A stretch of 64,000 nt of DNA from the NCBI RefSeq assembly GCF_018336155.1, contig NZ_JAGYHF010000007.1, positions 1 to 64,000 on the forward strand, given 5' to 3'. The translations under genes and the position numbers were made by a program. Positions 44,129-54,037 of this stretch are shown piece by piece. A model generated the notes under the pieces. It had not been told where the DNA came from. It was given only the letters and a program-made list of their open reading frames with translations, and searched no databases. Every line of letters starts with the position of its first letter. Positions within the stretch are counted from its first letter, which is position 1. This DNA comes from Pseudomonas rustica. GTDB taxonomy: Bacteria > Pseudomonadota > Gammaproteobacteria > Pseudomonadales > Pseudomonadaceae.

Positions 44129-47100
44129 TCAGACGGTATCGACCTTCAACGAGTGATCGTTGAGCATGCCGGTGATGATCGTCGCCGTGTCGTGCCCGCT
44201 GGCAATCATCCCGCCGGCCCCCGGTGTTACACCGTAGTGGCTGGCGAGGTTGACGCCGGCCAGGTCGATGGTCTGGTTTGGCGTGGCACCGGCCATGGCG
44301 CTGACGTCGATGCTGGTGAGCACCGACGCGCCCGTGCCGGTGACGGTGAAGTGCAGGTAGTCATCGAGCGACGCCGTGGTGCCGTTTTCACCTTGCAGCA
44401 GTTGCGACAGGTCGAGCTTGTCGGTGCCGGGGGTGAAGTCGGTGATGGTGTCGTGGCCGCTGTTGCCCTTGAGGTACTGGAAGGTGTCGGCCCCTGCTCC
44501 GCCGGTCAGGGTGTTGTTGCCCAGGCCGCCGATCAGCAAGTCGTCACCGCCGCCACCGTTGAGGATGTCGTTGCCCAGCCCACCATTGATCACGTTGTTA
44601 TTGTTGTCACCGGTCAACGTGTCGTTGAAGTTCGAGCCGACGAGGTTTTCGATGCCCGTCAGGGTGTCAGTTCCGGCACCGAGGGTGTTTTGCGCACCGA
44701 GCAGGCCGAGGTTGACCGTGACGCCGGCGGTGGCGTGGGCATAGCTCGCCGTGTCCGTGCCGGTGCCGCCATCGAGAAGGTCATTGCCCGGGCCGCTGTA
44801 GAGCAAATCGTTGCCGGCGCCGCCGTGCATTTCATTGTTGCCGGAGCCTGCGGTAAGCACATCGTTGCCGTCGCCGGCGTTGATGATGTTGTTGCCGGTG
44901 CCGGCGACCAGGATGTCATCACCGGAGGTTCCGGTGAGGGTGTGGCCGTCCTGATAGCTGATGCTGACGTTGGCAGTGTCGCTGCCGCCATGGTTGTCGT
45001 TGGCGGTGTAGGTGCCGTTGAAGTCCGGGGTGATGTCGTGGGCCCCGGCGTAGTTGAGGGTCATGGTCAGTTGGTAGTTTTCCGCTGAGTTACCGCCGCT
45101 GCCCGTGGTGTCGTTGATGTTGGTGATATGGATTTGATAAGTCCCATTCGCGGCTGCCGTCAGCGTTTGCCCGTCTGCCAGCGTGGTGTAAGCGCCGCCG
45201 TTGATCGAGTACTCCATGGTGACGTGACCGGCCGCCAGGTTGTGATCCAGATTAAGGGTCTCACCCTGACGCAGATTGACGGTGATGCGGTCTTCATCGT
45301 TGGCGTTGCTGTTGGTCACCGCACCGAGATAACCGCTGACCACCAGCACAGCGGTCATGGTTGCCGCGTTGGCACTGAACGAATTGCGCACGTTAGCCAG
45401 GTTCTGGTTGGCCGCGGTATTGGCGTTGGTGCCAGTGAAGTTGATCGCCCCGGTGCCGGTGAAGTCCGCCGCTTTCGAGATCCAACCGGTATTGAACGTC
45501 GTCGGCGTGGCATTGAGCGTATCGCCATTCGGATCGGTGTCGTTGGCCAGCAGCAATTCGCCCGGCACCACGACGTTGCTCGACAGCACGTTGGTGATGA
45601 CGTGATCGTCCGCCGCCACCGGCGGCGCATTGGGGATCACTTTCACGGTCAGTGTCGAGCTGGCGAGGTCGCCGTCGTTGTCGCTGACGGTGAAGCCGAT
45701 GTTCTCGGTAATCACCACGGCGGTGGTTTTCTGCGAAGTGTAGGTGTAGTCGCCGGTGTCGAGGTTGACCACCAGCGTGCCGCCATTGTTGGTGGCGATG
45801 CTCACCGAGTTGTTTACGGTGTTGAACGTGCCGTGGTTGGTGCCAACCGTCGCCGTCAACGAACCCTGACCGCTAAGGGCTTTCGGATCGTAGGTGTAGG
45901 TGGTGCCGTCGACGACGATGGTTTTGATAAAGCCGCCATCCGCGCCGAACGTACCGCCCTCGCCCAGCAACGAACCGGTAACCGGCGCGCCGACCACGGT
46001 ACCCGAAAGCACCGAGTTGAGTTGGTTGAGATCTGTCACCACTACAGCGTTGGTGTTGGTGTGGGTGATGCCGTCGTACGCCACTGGATCGAGGTTGGCG
46101 TTGCTCACGCCGCTGCCCAGACCGATCGCGTAGTTACGGATGTTGTTGGCGTCGAGGAAGGCTTTCAGCGCGGTTTCATCCGCCGTGCCGATTTCCTGGC
46201 CAGTGGTCGGTTTACCGTCGGAGAAGAAGTAGCCAACATTCTGCGCGCCGGTGAGTTTGCCCGAGGTGTTGAACGCAGTCTGCATGGTCGCCACGGCGGC
46301 GTCGTAGTTGGTGCCGCCGCCCGCGGTCAAACCCGCCAGTATCGTCTTGGCAGTGGCGATATCGACCCACACCGAGGTGCGATCGGTAGCGCTGCTGCTG
46401 AAGGTCACCAGTTGCACCTTCACGTCGCCGAGATCGTCGTATTTGTCGAGCAAGGCACTGATCGCCTGCTTGGCCAGCGCCAGTCGCGACAGGCCGGGCA
46501 CGCCGGAGGCGTCGGCCATACTGCCGGAGATGTCGAGGACGATCAGCAGGTTGGAATCGATCTCCACCGCTGCCACCGAACGATCGGAAGCCACGGCTTT
46601 TGGCACGTCATCGACGATGTTGACGACGATGGTGCTGGTGGTGCTGTTGCCCAGTGCGTCAGTGGCTTTGTAGGTGAAACTTTCGCTGAGGCTGTTCGCC
46701 CCGTCGTTGGCGTTCGGCGAGGTTTTCGGCGCCGAAGTCAGCGTGTAGGTGTAGGTGCCGTCGGCATTCAGCTGGATCTGCCCGTAGCTGCCAGTGGCGC
46801 TGCCGACCAAGGTGTAGGTCAGCGCGCCGCTGCCGCCGGTGACCGCGCCGACCAGCGTGCCCGTCGCGGTTTCACCGGTGTTGGTTGGGTCGCTGCCGGT
46901 GACCGTGCCGGCGGCCAGATCCTGGCCGTCCTTGGTCAGGTCGAGGGCTTTTTCGTAGACCGTGACGTCCTGATCGACCGAGGCAATCAGTTTGCTGTCG
47001 GCGACGTTGATGGTGATGGTCGTGGTGCTTTCATCGCCGTCGCTGTCGCGGATGGTGTAGGTGAAAGTGTCGGTCGCGCCCGCAGGGCTCACCGAGTTCG

Positions 47101-50100
47101 GGTTGCTGTGATAAACAGCGTTGCCCGCAGCATCGAGGGTCAGGTAACCGAAGTTGCCGTTGATGTTGCTGTTGAGCCCGCCGATGGCCGAGGTGCCGGT
47201 GTTGCTGCCGGCGCGCACGCCGACCACCGCCCCGCCTGTTGCTGCGCCATCGGCGCCGGTGACGTCATTGCCCAGCACGCTGATGTTGACGGTACCGCCC
47301 TCGGCCACCGAGCCGGTGTCGGCTTTGGCGGTCGGCAGGTCATCGATGATGTTGACGTTGATCTGGCCGTTGGCAGTGCTGCCGTCGGTGTCCGTCGCCA
47401 CCACGTTGAAGTTCTCGGTGAGGCTGTTGGCACCGTTGGCGTTCGGGTGTGTTTCGTTGTCGACCAGGGTGTAGCTGTAACTCACGACACCGGTGGTCGG
47501 GTTGTAATTGGTGATGGTGAAGGTGCTGCCCAGCGGCGAAACCACCGATTGCGGGAAGCCGGCGGCGACACCGTTGGTCACCACGGCAATGCCGCCGACC
47601 GTCAGGGTTTGCAGGCCGTCGAGGGCGGTCACGGTGAAGGTGCCGCTCTGGGTCAGGGCCGGAGTATTCGGGCTGGTGCCGTCGCTGAGGTTTTTCTCGT
47701 AAACGGTGAGTTCGCCGCCGTTGACGTCGAGGCCGTTGAGCACCACCGGATCGTCATTGTTATGGATGTTCAGCACCAGATTGGCGGTGCTGACGTCGCC
47801 ATCGGCATCGGTCAGGGTGTAGGTGAACGTCTCGGTGCCGTTGCCACCGCCGTGCAGATTTTTGAAGTCAGCATCGCTGGTGTCCAGCGTGTAGGTGTAC
47901 GAGCCGTCGGCGTTGAGCACCAGTTTGCCGTAGGTGCCGGTGAAGGTGCCGGGGGTAATCGGCCCGCTCGCGACCACGTCGGCGCCTTGCACATCGTTGG
48001 TCAGCACGTTGCCGGTGAGGGTCAACAGGCTTTCCGAAGCGCTGTTGGCGTTGCTGTCGTTCACTGCATGTGGCACGTCGTCGACGATGCTGACGACGAT
48101 GGTGCTGGTGACGATATTGCCCAGCGAATCGGTGGCCTGATAGGTAAAACTTTCGGTCAGGATGTTGGCGCCGTCGTCGGCATGCGGCGTGGTGGTCGCC
48201 GGCGATGTCAGGGTGTAGGTGTAGGTGCCGTTGGGGTTGAGGACGATCTGTCCGTAGTTGCCGGTGGCACTGCCGACCAATGCATAGCTGATCGCGCCGA
48301 CCGCGCCAGTGACCGAGCCGACCAGGGTGCCGGACGCGGTTTCGCCGGTGTTGCTCGGGTCGCTGCCGGTGACCGTACCGGGGGCCAGATCCGCGCCGTC
48401 CTTGGTCAGGTCGAGTGCTTTCTCGAACACGGTCACATCGGTGTCGCTGGTCGCATACAGTTTGCTGTTGGCGACGTCGATGGTGATGGTTGTGGTGCTT
48501 TCATCACCGTCGGAATCGCGTACGGTGTAGGTGAATACATCCACCGCGCCCGGGCCGTTCACCGCATTGGGATTGCTGTGGTAGACGGCGTTGCCATTGG
48601 CATCCAGAGTCAGATAGCCGTAGGTGCCGTTGATGTTGCTGTTCAGGCCACCGAGGGCCGAGGTCGACGTGTCGGCGCCGGCACGCACGCCAACCACCGC
48701 GCCGGTCGCCGCCGGGCCATCGGCGCCGCCGATATCGTTGTCGAGCACATTGCCACTGACGGTTCCGCCCTCTGCCACCGACGCGGCATCAGGGTGGGCG
48801 CTCGGCAAATCATCGACGATGTTGACGTTGATCTGGCCGTTGGCGGTGCTGCCATCGGTGTCCGTCGCCACCACGTTGAAGTTCTCGGTGATGCTGTTGG
48901 CGCCGTTGGCATTCGGGTGGGTTTCGTTATCGACCAAGGTGTAGCTGTAGCTGACGACGCCGGTGGTTTCGTTGTAACCGGTGATGGTCAGCGTGCTGCC
49001 CAACGGCGTGGTGATCGATTGGGGGAAACCTGCGGCGACGCCACCGGTCACCACGTTGATGCCGCCGACGGTCAGGGTTTGCAGACCGTCGAGGGCAGTG
49101 ACGGTGAAGGTGCCGCTCTGGGTCAGCGCCGGGGTATTGGGGTCGGTGCCGTCACCGAGATTTTTCTCGTAGACCGTCAGTTCGCCGCCATTGACGTCGA
49201 GGCCGTTGAGCACCACCGGGTCGTCATTGTTATGGATGTTCAGCACCAGGTTCGCGGTGCTGGTATCGCCGTCGGAGTCGGTGATGGTGTAGGTGAAATT
49301 CTCGGTACCGTTGCCGCCGCCGTGCAGATTTTTGAAGTCGGCATCGGTGGTGTCGAGGGTGTAGGTGTACGTGCCGTTGGCATTGAGCACCAAGGTGCCG
49401 TAAGTGCCGGTGAACGTACCGGCGGTAACCGGCCCGCTGGCGACACGGTCGGCGCCCTGCACATCGTTGGTCAGGACGTTGCCGGTCAGCGTCAGTTGGC
49501 TTTCCGACGCCGTGGTTGTATTGCTGTCGTCCAGCGCTTTAGGCAGGTCGTCGACGATGTTGACGTCGAGGGTTGCATTGGCGGTGGTGCCGTTGTCGTC
49601 GACAACGGTGACGGCGAACTGCTCTGGCAGATTGTTTGCGCCGTTAGCGGTTGCGTGCGCTTCGTTATCGACCAGGGTGTAGCTGTAGCTGACGACGCCG
49701 GTGGTTTCGTTGAAACCGGTGATGGTCAGTGTGCTGCCCAACGGGGTGGTGATTGATTGCGGGAAGCCTGCGGCCACGCCGTTGGTGACCACGGCGATGC
49801 CGCCCACGGTCAGGGTGGTTACGCCATCGAGTGCGGTGATGTTGAACGTGCCGCTTTGGGTCAGTGCACCGGAGTCTGGTGCACTGCCGTCGCTGAGGTT
49901 TTTCTCGTAAACGGTGAGTTCGCCACCGTTGACGTTGAGACCGTTGATGATCACCGGATCGTCGTTGTTGTGGATCTGCAAGACGAGGTTTGCGGTGCTG
50001 GTATCGCCGTCGGAATCGGTGATGGTGTAGGTGAAGGTTTCTGTCCCGTTGCCGCCACCGTGCAGCGCTTTGAAATCGGCGTCGGTGGTGTTCAGCGTGT

Positions 50101-53100
50101 AGGTGTAAGTGCCGTTGGCGTTGAGCACCAAAGTCCCGTAAGTCCCGGCAAACGTCCCGGCGGTAATCGGCCCGGCATTTTCGCCAGTGGCCACGCGGTC
50201 AGCGCCCTGCACATCGTTGATCAACACGTTGCCAGTGAGCGACAGATTGGTTTCCGAGGCGGTACCTGCGTTCGAGTCATCCACGCCTTTTGGCAAGTCA
50301 TCGACGATATTCACATCGAGGGTCGCGTTGGCGGTGGTGCCGTTGTCATCGACGACGGTGACGGCGAACTGTTCTGGCAGCGTATTCGCGCCGTTAGCGG
50401 TTGGGTGCGCTTCGTTATCGACCAGGGTGTAGCTGTAGCTGACGACGCCGGTGGTTTCATTGAAACCGGTGATCGTGAGCGTGCTGCCCAATGGCGTGGT
50501 GATTGATTGCGGGAAACCTGCGGCCACGCCGTTGGTGACGACGGCGATGCCGCCAACCGTCAACGTGGTCACGCCGTCCAGCGCAGTGATGTTGAAGGTG
50601 CCGCTTTGCGTCAATGCACCGGAATCTGGTGCGCTGCCGTCGCTGAGGTTTTTCTCGTAAACGGTGAGTTCGCCGCCATTCACGTTGAGGCCGTTGATGA
50701 TCACCGGATCGTCGTTGTTGTGGATCTGCAAGACGAGGTTCGCGGTGCTGGTATCGCCATCGGAATCGGTGATGGTGTAGGTGAAGGTTTCGGTGCCATC
50801 ACCGCCGCCGTGCAACGCTTTGAAATCAGCATCGGTGGTGTTGAGGGTGTAGGTGTACGTGCCGTTGGCGTTGAGCACCAAAGTCCCGTAAGTCCCCGCA
50901 AACGTGCCGGCAGTGATCGGCCCGGCATTCTCGCCAATGACCACACGGTCGGCGCCCTGCACATCGTTGGTCAGCACGTTGCCAGTGAGCGACAGATTGG
51001 TTTCCGAGGCGGTACCTGCGTTCGAGTCATCCACGCCTTTTGGCAAGTCATCGACGATATTCACATCGAGGGTCGCGTTGGCTGTGGTGCCGTTATCGTC
51101 GACGACGGTGACGGCGAATTGCTCTGGCAGAGTGTTCGCGCCATTGGCGTTCGGATGCGCTTCGTTATCGACCAGGGTGTAGCTGTAACTGACGACGCCG
51201 GTGGTTTCGTTGAAACCGGTGATCGTGAGCGTGCTGCCCAGAGGCGTGGTGATTGATTGCGGGAAACCTGCGGCTACGCCGTTGGTGACGACGGCAATAC
51301 CGCCAACGGTCAGCGTGGTCACGCCGTCGAGTGCGGTGATGTTGAACGTGCCACTTTGGGTCAGTTGGGTGGAATCTGGTGCGCTGCCGTCGCTGAGGTT
51401 TTTCTCGTAAACGGTGAGTTCGCCGCCATTCACGTTGAGGCCGTTGATGATCACCGGGTCGTCGTTGTTGTGGATCTGCAAGACGAGGTTCGCGGTGCTG
51501 GTATCGCCATCGGAATCGGTGATGGTGTAGGTGAAGTTTTCAGTGCCGTTACCGCCACCGTGCAGCGCTTTGAAATCCGCATCGCTGGTGTTCAGCGTGT
51601 AGGTGTAAGTGCCGTTGGCGTTCAGCACCAAAGTCCCGTAAGTCCCCGCAAAAGTACCCGCTGTGATCGGGCCGGCATTCTCGCCGATGACCACACGGTC
51701 GGCACCCTGCACATCGTTGGTCAGCACGGTGCCGGTGAGGCTGAGATTGGTCTCCGAGGCGGTGCCAGTGTTGCTGTCATCCACCGCTTTTGGCAGGTCG
51801 TCGATGATGTTCACATCGAGCGTGGCATTGCCAGTGGTGCCGTTGTCGTCGACGACGGTGACAGCGAATTGCTCTGGCAGAGTGTTCGCGCCATTGGCGT
51901 TCGGATGCGCTTCGTTATCGACCAGGGTGTAGCTGTAACTGACCACGCCTGTCGCCGCGTTGAACCCGGTAATGGTCAACGTGCTGCCCAGCGGCGTCGT
52001 CACCGATTGCGGAAAACCAGCCGCGACACCGTTGGTGACCACAGCAATACCGCCGACGGTCAGCGTGGTGACACCATCGAGTGCCGTCACCGTGAAGCTG
52101 CCACTTTGCGTCAGCGCTGCCGAATCAGGTGAACTGCCCAAGGCCAGGCTTTTCTCGAAAACCGTCAGCTCGCCGCCCGCAATATTCAAACCGCCGAGGG
52201 TCACCGGGTCGTCGTTGTTGTGGATCTGCAAAACCAGATTCGCGGTGCTGCTATCGCCGTCCGAATCGGTGAGGGTATAGGCGAAGGTTTCGGTGCCGTT
52301 GCCACCGCCGTGCAGCGCTTTGAAATCGGCATCGCTGGTATTCAGCGTGTAGGTGTAAGTGCCGTTGGCGTTCAGCACCAGGGTGCCGTAAGTGCCGGTG
52401 AACGTACCGGGCGTCACCGGGCCAGTGGCCACGCGGTCAGCGCCTTGCACATCGTTGGTCAGCACGTTGCCGGTCAGCGTCAGCAAGGTTTCCGAAGCGG
52501 TTGAGGCGTTGCTGTCATCCACCGCGCGCGGTACGTCATCGGTGATGTTGACGTCGAGCGTACCAGTCGCGGTGTCGCCATTGCTGTCGCCGGCAACCAC
52601 GGTGAATTGTTCACTGAGGTTGTTCGCGCCGTCGCCCGCCGCGTGGGTGTCGCTGCCGTTGAGGGTATAGCTGTAGGTGACGACACCGGTGCTTGCGTTG
52701 TAGCCGGTGATGGTCAGGGTGTTGCCCAATTGCGTGGTGATCGACTGCGGGAAACCGACCGCCACACCGCCGCTGACCAGGCTGATGCCGCCGACGCTGA
52801 GGCTGGTCAAACCGTCCGGCGCGTTAACGGTGAAGCTGCCACTTTGGGTCAGCGCTGCCGGATTGGCGGCCGAGCCGTCGGGCAGATTGGCTTCGTTGAG
52901 ATTCAGCTCGCCACCCGGCACGGACAGGCCGTTGAGGGTCACCAGGTTGTTGACCGGTGGCGGCACGATCACTGGTGTGTCGTCGCCGTTGTCGATCACC
53001 ACGTTGTGGCGTTCTTCAGGGAATTCAGGAATGCCGCCGAACCCGGCGGTGGGGAAACCGATGATCGGATCAACCCGCCCGCCGACTTCCGTCAGCAAGA

Positions 53101-53506
53101 CAAAACTGTGACCACCGCCCGCTTCACCTGGCGCGCCACCCGGAGCGTTTGGCCCGGCGGCAGTGGCTTCAGCGGTTTTCGAGGGGTCATCACCGGCGGC
53201 GATGGCTTTCTGGATTTGCTCAACGTCGGTCAGTTGCGCTTCGCTCGGCGTCACCGCCTCGGCCGCGTTCACGTGCGCGGCCTGATCGGCGAGCAGTTGC
53301 CCGGACAGGGTCATGCTGCTGCCGCGCCCAAGGGTTAGCTCTTTGCCATTTTGCAGATGAACGGCGACGGCGCCTTCGGCTCCGGTGATCAATTGATCGC
53401 CGGCAAACAGCCGATCGCCTTCGACCAGCGCGCGTTTTGTGCCGTCCGCTGCCTGTGCGAAAACCTGACCAATGACTTTAGTGACGGTACCGATGAGCGT
53501 TGCCAT
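44129..53506 (-). CDS. LapA/MapA-like giant RTX adhesin (type I secreted)
   Basis: A 3125-residue biofilm adhesin. The N terminus (MATLIGTVTKVIGQVFAQAADG...LTLGRGSS) is the LapA-type retention module. TAAG at residues 115-118 fits a LapG cleavage site. Next come about seven VCBS/cadherin-like units of 246-250 residues, each with DDLP...DDSNA and YGTLVLNANGTYTYTLNT. A von Willebrand A domain follows (MIDAS DISGS at 2325-2329), then RTX nonapeptides (about 2858-2990; GGAGNDLLYSGPGNDLLDGG) and a type I C-terminal signal. Start 53506 has GGAGGAA. It is divergent from the secretion genes at 54038-59411. LapA and MapA cannot be told apart from sequence alone; lapD and lapG are not nearby. Confidence 0.9.
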   Translation of the reverse strand: MATLIGTVTKVIGQVFAQAADGTKRALVEGDRLFAGDQLITGAEGAVAVHLQNGKELTLGRGSSMTLSGQLLADQAAHVNAAEAVTPSEAQLTDVEQIQKAIAAGDDPSKTAEATAAGPNAPGGAPGEAGGGHSFVLLTEVGGRVDPIIGFPTAGFGGIPEFPEERHNVVIDNGDDTPVIVPPPVNNLVTLNGLSVPGGELNLNEANLPDGSAANPAALTQSGSFTVNAPDGLTSLSVGGISLVSGGVAVGFPQSITTQLGNTLTITGYNASTGVVTYSYTLNGSDTHAAGDGANNLSEQFTVVAGDSNGDTATGTLDVNITDDVPRAVDDSNASTASETLLTLTGNVLTNDVQGADRVATGPVTPGTFTGTYGTLVLNANGTYTYTLNTSDADFKALHGGGNGTETFAYTLTDSDGDSSTANLVLQIHNNDDPVTLGGLNIAGGELTVFEKSLALGSSPDSAALTQSGSFTVTALDGVTTLTVGGIAVVTNGVAAGFPQSVTTPLGSTLTITGFNAATGVVSYSYTLVDNEAHPNANGANTLPEQFAVTVVDDNGTTGNATLDVNIIDDLPKAVDDSNTGTASETNLSLTGTVLTNDVQGADRVVIGENAGPITAGTFAGTYGTLVLNANGTYTYTLNTSDADFKALHGGGNGTENFTYTITDSDGDTSTANLVLQIHNNDDPVIINGLNVNGGELTVYEKNLSDGSAPDSTQLTQSGTFNITALDGVTTLTVGGIAVVTNGVAAGFPQSITTPLGSTLTITGFNETTGVVSYSYTLVDNEAHPNANGANTLPEQFAVTVVDDNGTTANATLDVNIVDDLPKGVDDSNAGTASETNLSLTGNVLTNDVQGADRVVIGENAGPITAGTFAGTYGTLVLNANGTYTYTLNTTDADFKALHGGGDGTETFTYTITDSDGDTSTANLVLQIHNNDDPVIINGLNVNGGELTVYEKNLSDGSAPDSGALTQSGTFNITALDGVTTLTVGGIAVVTNGVAAGFPQSITTPLGSTLTITGFNETTGVVSYSYTLVDNEAHPTANGANTLPEQFAVTVVDDNGTTANATLDVNIVDDLPKGVDDSNAGTASETNLSLTGNVLINDVQGADRVATGENAGPITAGTFAGTYGTLVLNANGTYTYTLNTTDADFKALHGGGNGTETFTYTITDSDGDTSTANLVLQIHNNDDPVIINGLNVNGGELTVYEKNLSDGSAPDSGALTQSGTFNITALDGVTTLTVGGIAVVTNGVAAGFPQSITTPLGSTLTITGFNETTGVVSYSYTLVDNEAHATANGANNLPEQFAVTVVDDNGTTANATLDVNIVDDLPKALDDSNTTTASESQLTLTGNVLTNDVQGADRVASGPVTAGTFTGTYGTLVLNANGTYTYTLDTTDADFKNLHGGGNGTENFTYTITDSDGDTSTANLVLNIHNNDDPVVLNGLDVNGGELTVYEKNLGDGTDPNTPALTQSGTFTVTALDGLQTLTVGGINVVTGGVAAGFPQSITTPLGSTLTITGYNETTGVVSYSYTLVDNETHPNANGANSITENFNVVATDTDGSTANGQINVNIVDDLPSAHPDAASVAEGGTVSGNVLDNDIGGADGPAATGAVVGVRAGADTSTSALGGLNSNINGTYGYLTLDANGNAVYHSNPNAVNGPGAVDVFTYTVRDSDGDESTTTITIDVANSKLYATSDTDVTVFEKALDLTKDGADLAPGTVTGSDPSNTGETASGTLVGSVTGAVGAISYALVGSATGNYGQIVLNPNGTYTYTLTSPATTTPHADDGANILTESFTYQATDSLGNIVTSTIVVSIVDDVPHAVNDSNANSASESLLTLTGNVLTNDVQGADVVASGPITPGTFTGTYGKLVLNADGSYTYTLDTSDADFKNLHGGGNGTETFTYTLTDADGDVSTANLVLNIHNNDDPVVLNGLDVNGGELTVYEKNLSDGTSPNTPALTQSGTFTVTALDGLQTLTVGGIAVVTNGVAAGFPQSVVSPLGSTFTITNYNPTTGVVSYSYTLVDNETHPNANGANSLTENFNVVATDTDGSTANGQINVNIIDDLPTAKADTGSVAEGGTVNISVLGNDVTGADGAATGGAVVGVRAGSNTGTSAIGGLNSNINGNFGYLTLDAAGNAVYHSNPNSVSPAGATDTFTYTIRDSDGDESTTTITINVADSKLIASVDQDVTVYEKALDLTKDGQDLAAGTVTGSDPTNTGETATGTLVGAVTGGSGALTYTLVGSATGSYGQIQLNADGTYTYTLTSAPKTSPNANDGANSLSESFTYKATDALGNSTTSTIVVNIVDDVPKAVASDRSVAAVEIDSNLLIVLDISGSMADASGVPGLSRLALAKQAISALLDKYDDLGDVKVQLVTFSSSATDRTSVWVDIATAKTILAGLTAGGGTNYDAAVATMQTAFNTSGKLTGAQNVGYFFSDGKPTTGQEIGTADETALKAFLDANNIRNYAIGLGSGVSNANLDPVAYDGITHTNTNAVVVTDLNQLNSVLSGTVVGAPVTGSLLGEGGTFGADGGFIKTIVVDGTTYTYDPKALSGQGSLTATVGTNHGTFNTVNNSVSIATNNGGTLVVNLDTGDYTYTSQKTTAVVITENIGFTVSDNDGDLASSTLTVKVIPNAPPVAADDHVITNVLSSNVVVPGELLLANDTDPNGDTLNATPTTFNTGWISKAADFTGTGAINFTGTNANTAANQNLANVRNSFSANAATMTAVLVVSGYLGAVTNSNANDEDRITVNLRQGETLNLDHNLAAGHVTMEYSINGGAYTTLADGQTLTAAANGTYQIHITNINDTTGSGGNSAENYQLTMTLNYAGAHDITPDFNGTYTANDNHGGSDTANVSISYQDGHTLTGTSGDDILVAGTGNNIINAGDGNDVLTAGSGNNEMHGGAGNDLLYSGPGNDLLDGGTGTDTASYAHATAGVTVNLGLLGAQNTLGAGTDTLTGIENLVGSNFNDTLTGDNNNNVINGGLGNDILNGGGGDDLLIGGLGNNTLTGGAGADTFQYLKGNSGHDTITDFTPGTDKLDLSQLLQGENGTTASLDDYLHFTVTGTGASVLTSIDVSAMAGATPNQTIDLAGVNLASHYGVTPGAGGMIASGHDTATIITGMLNDHSLKVDTV
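48980..52500 (-). repeat. 738-750-bp tandem repeats inside the adhesin gene
   Basis: Near-identical units repeat every 750 bp (boundaries near 49757, 50507, 51257 and 52007). One neighbour is 738 bp because it lacks four codons (the ENAG insertion). All unit lengths are multiples of 3, so copies can be lost or gained in frame. Confidence 0.9.
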
Positions 53507-54037
53507 GTGAATTCCTCCGCTGCCGACCACTGTCGGCACTGGTTAACGAAGTAGCCCATGGCTCAATCGGGTTGCCGTGGCGACGCTCGCGCCTTCGACA
53601 GTTCGTTCGCAGGTTGCGCCGTTCAGGAAACATCAGTGCTATCAAGCACTTGAAAACCCTGATCAATGCAGCATTCCCACGAGCGCTACGTAACGCTGGT
53701 GAATCACTCGAGTGACAAAAATCTGTCGCTCCCCAGTCGCTACGCGTCCCTCCCCTTCAGCAGTACTTCGCCGTATGTCGCAAAGTGAATGGAACTTTCC
53801 TCAAGCCTTTCTGCGCTCCCTAGCGCGCATAAAACAAAGGCTTTCGAGCTGAACAATGTGCCGGATTTTACAAACCGCATAAGTTTTTTTCGGAATAAGC
53901 CTTATGAAAATTTTTTCTTAGCTACGCTTCATTATGTTCTTAGCTCTGTTGTTACAAGAGTGAAACGCTTTCCACTAAAAATATCGTCAAATTTTTGGCG
54001 ACAGTAACACACCATCAGGACTCAGGGAGATGCACCC
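53507..54037. other. Divergent intergenic region between adhesin and TolC-like gene
   Basis: About 530 nt. 53521-53538 is a hairpin just upstream of the adhesin Shine-Dalgarno (TGCCGAC-CACT-GTCGGCA). 53800-54010 is strongly AT-rich and probably carries the promoters; GTCAAATTTTTGGCGAC (53986-54002) is a weak FleQ-box-like candidate. Short ORFs in this stretch look spurious. Confidence 0.6.

Noticed and set aside
45128..49756. A 1542-codon open frame on the plus strand
   Set aside because: It lies wholly opposite the adhesin gene, has a 738-750 bp periodicity copied from it, shows an Arg/Val/Gly/Asp/His composition typical of a GC-rich antisense frame, and no recognisable domain. The 250-codon plus-strand frames at 49757, 50507 and 51257 are the same artefact.
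53789..54007. A 72-codon ORF in the adhesin/TolC-like gap
   Set aside because: No Shine-Dalgarno, no family resemblance, and located in AT-rich promoter-like DNA.
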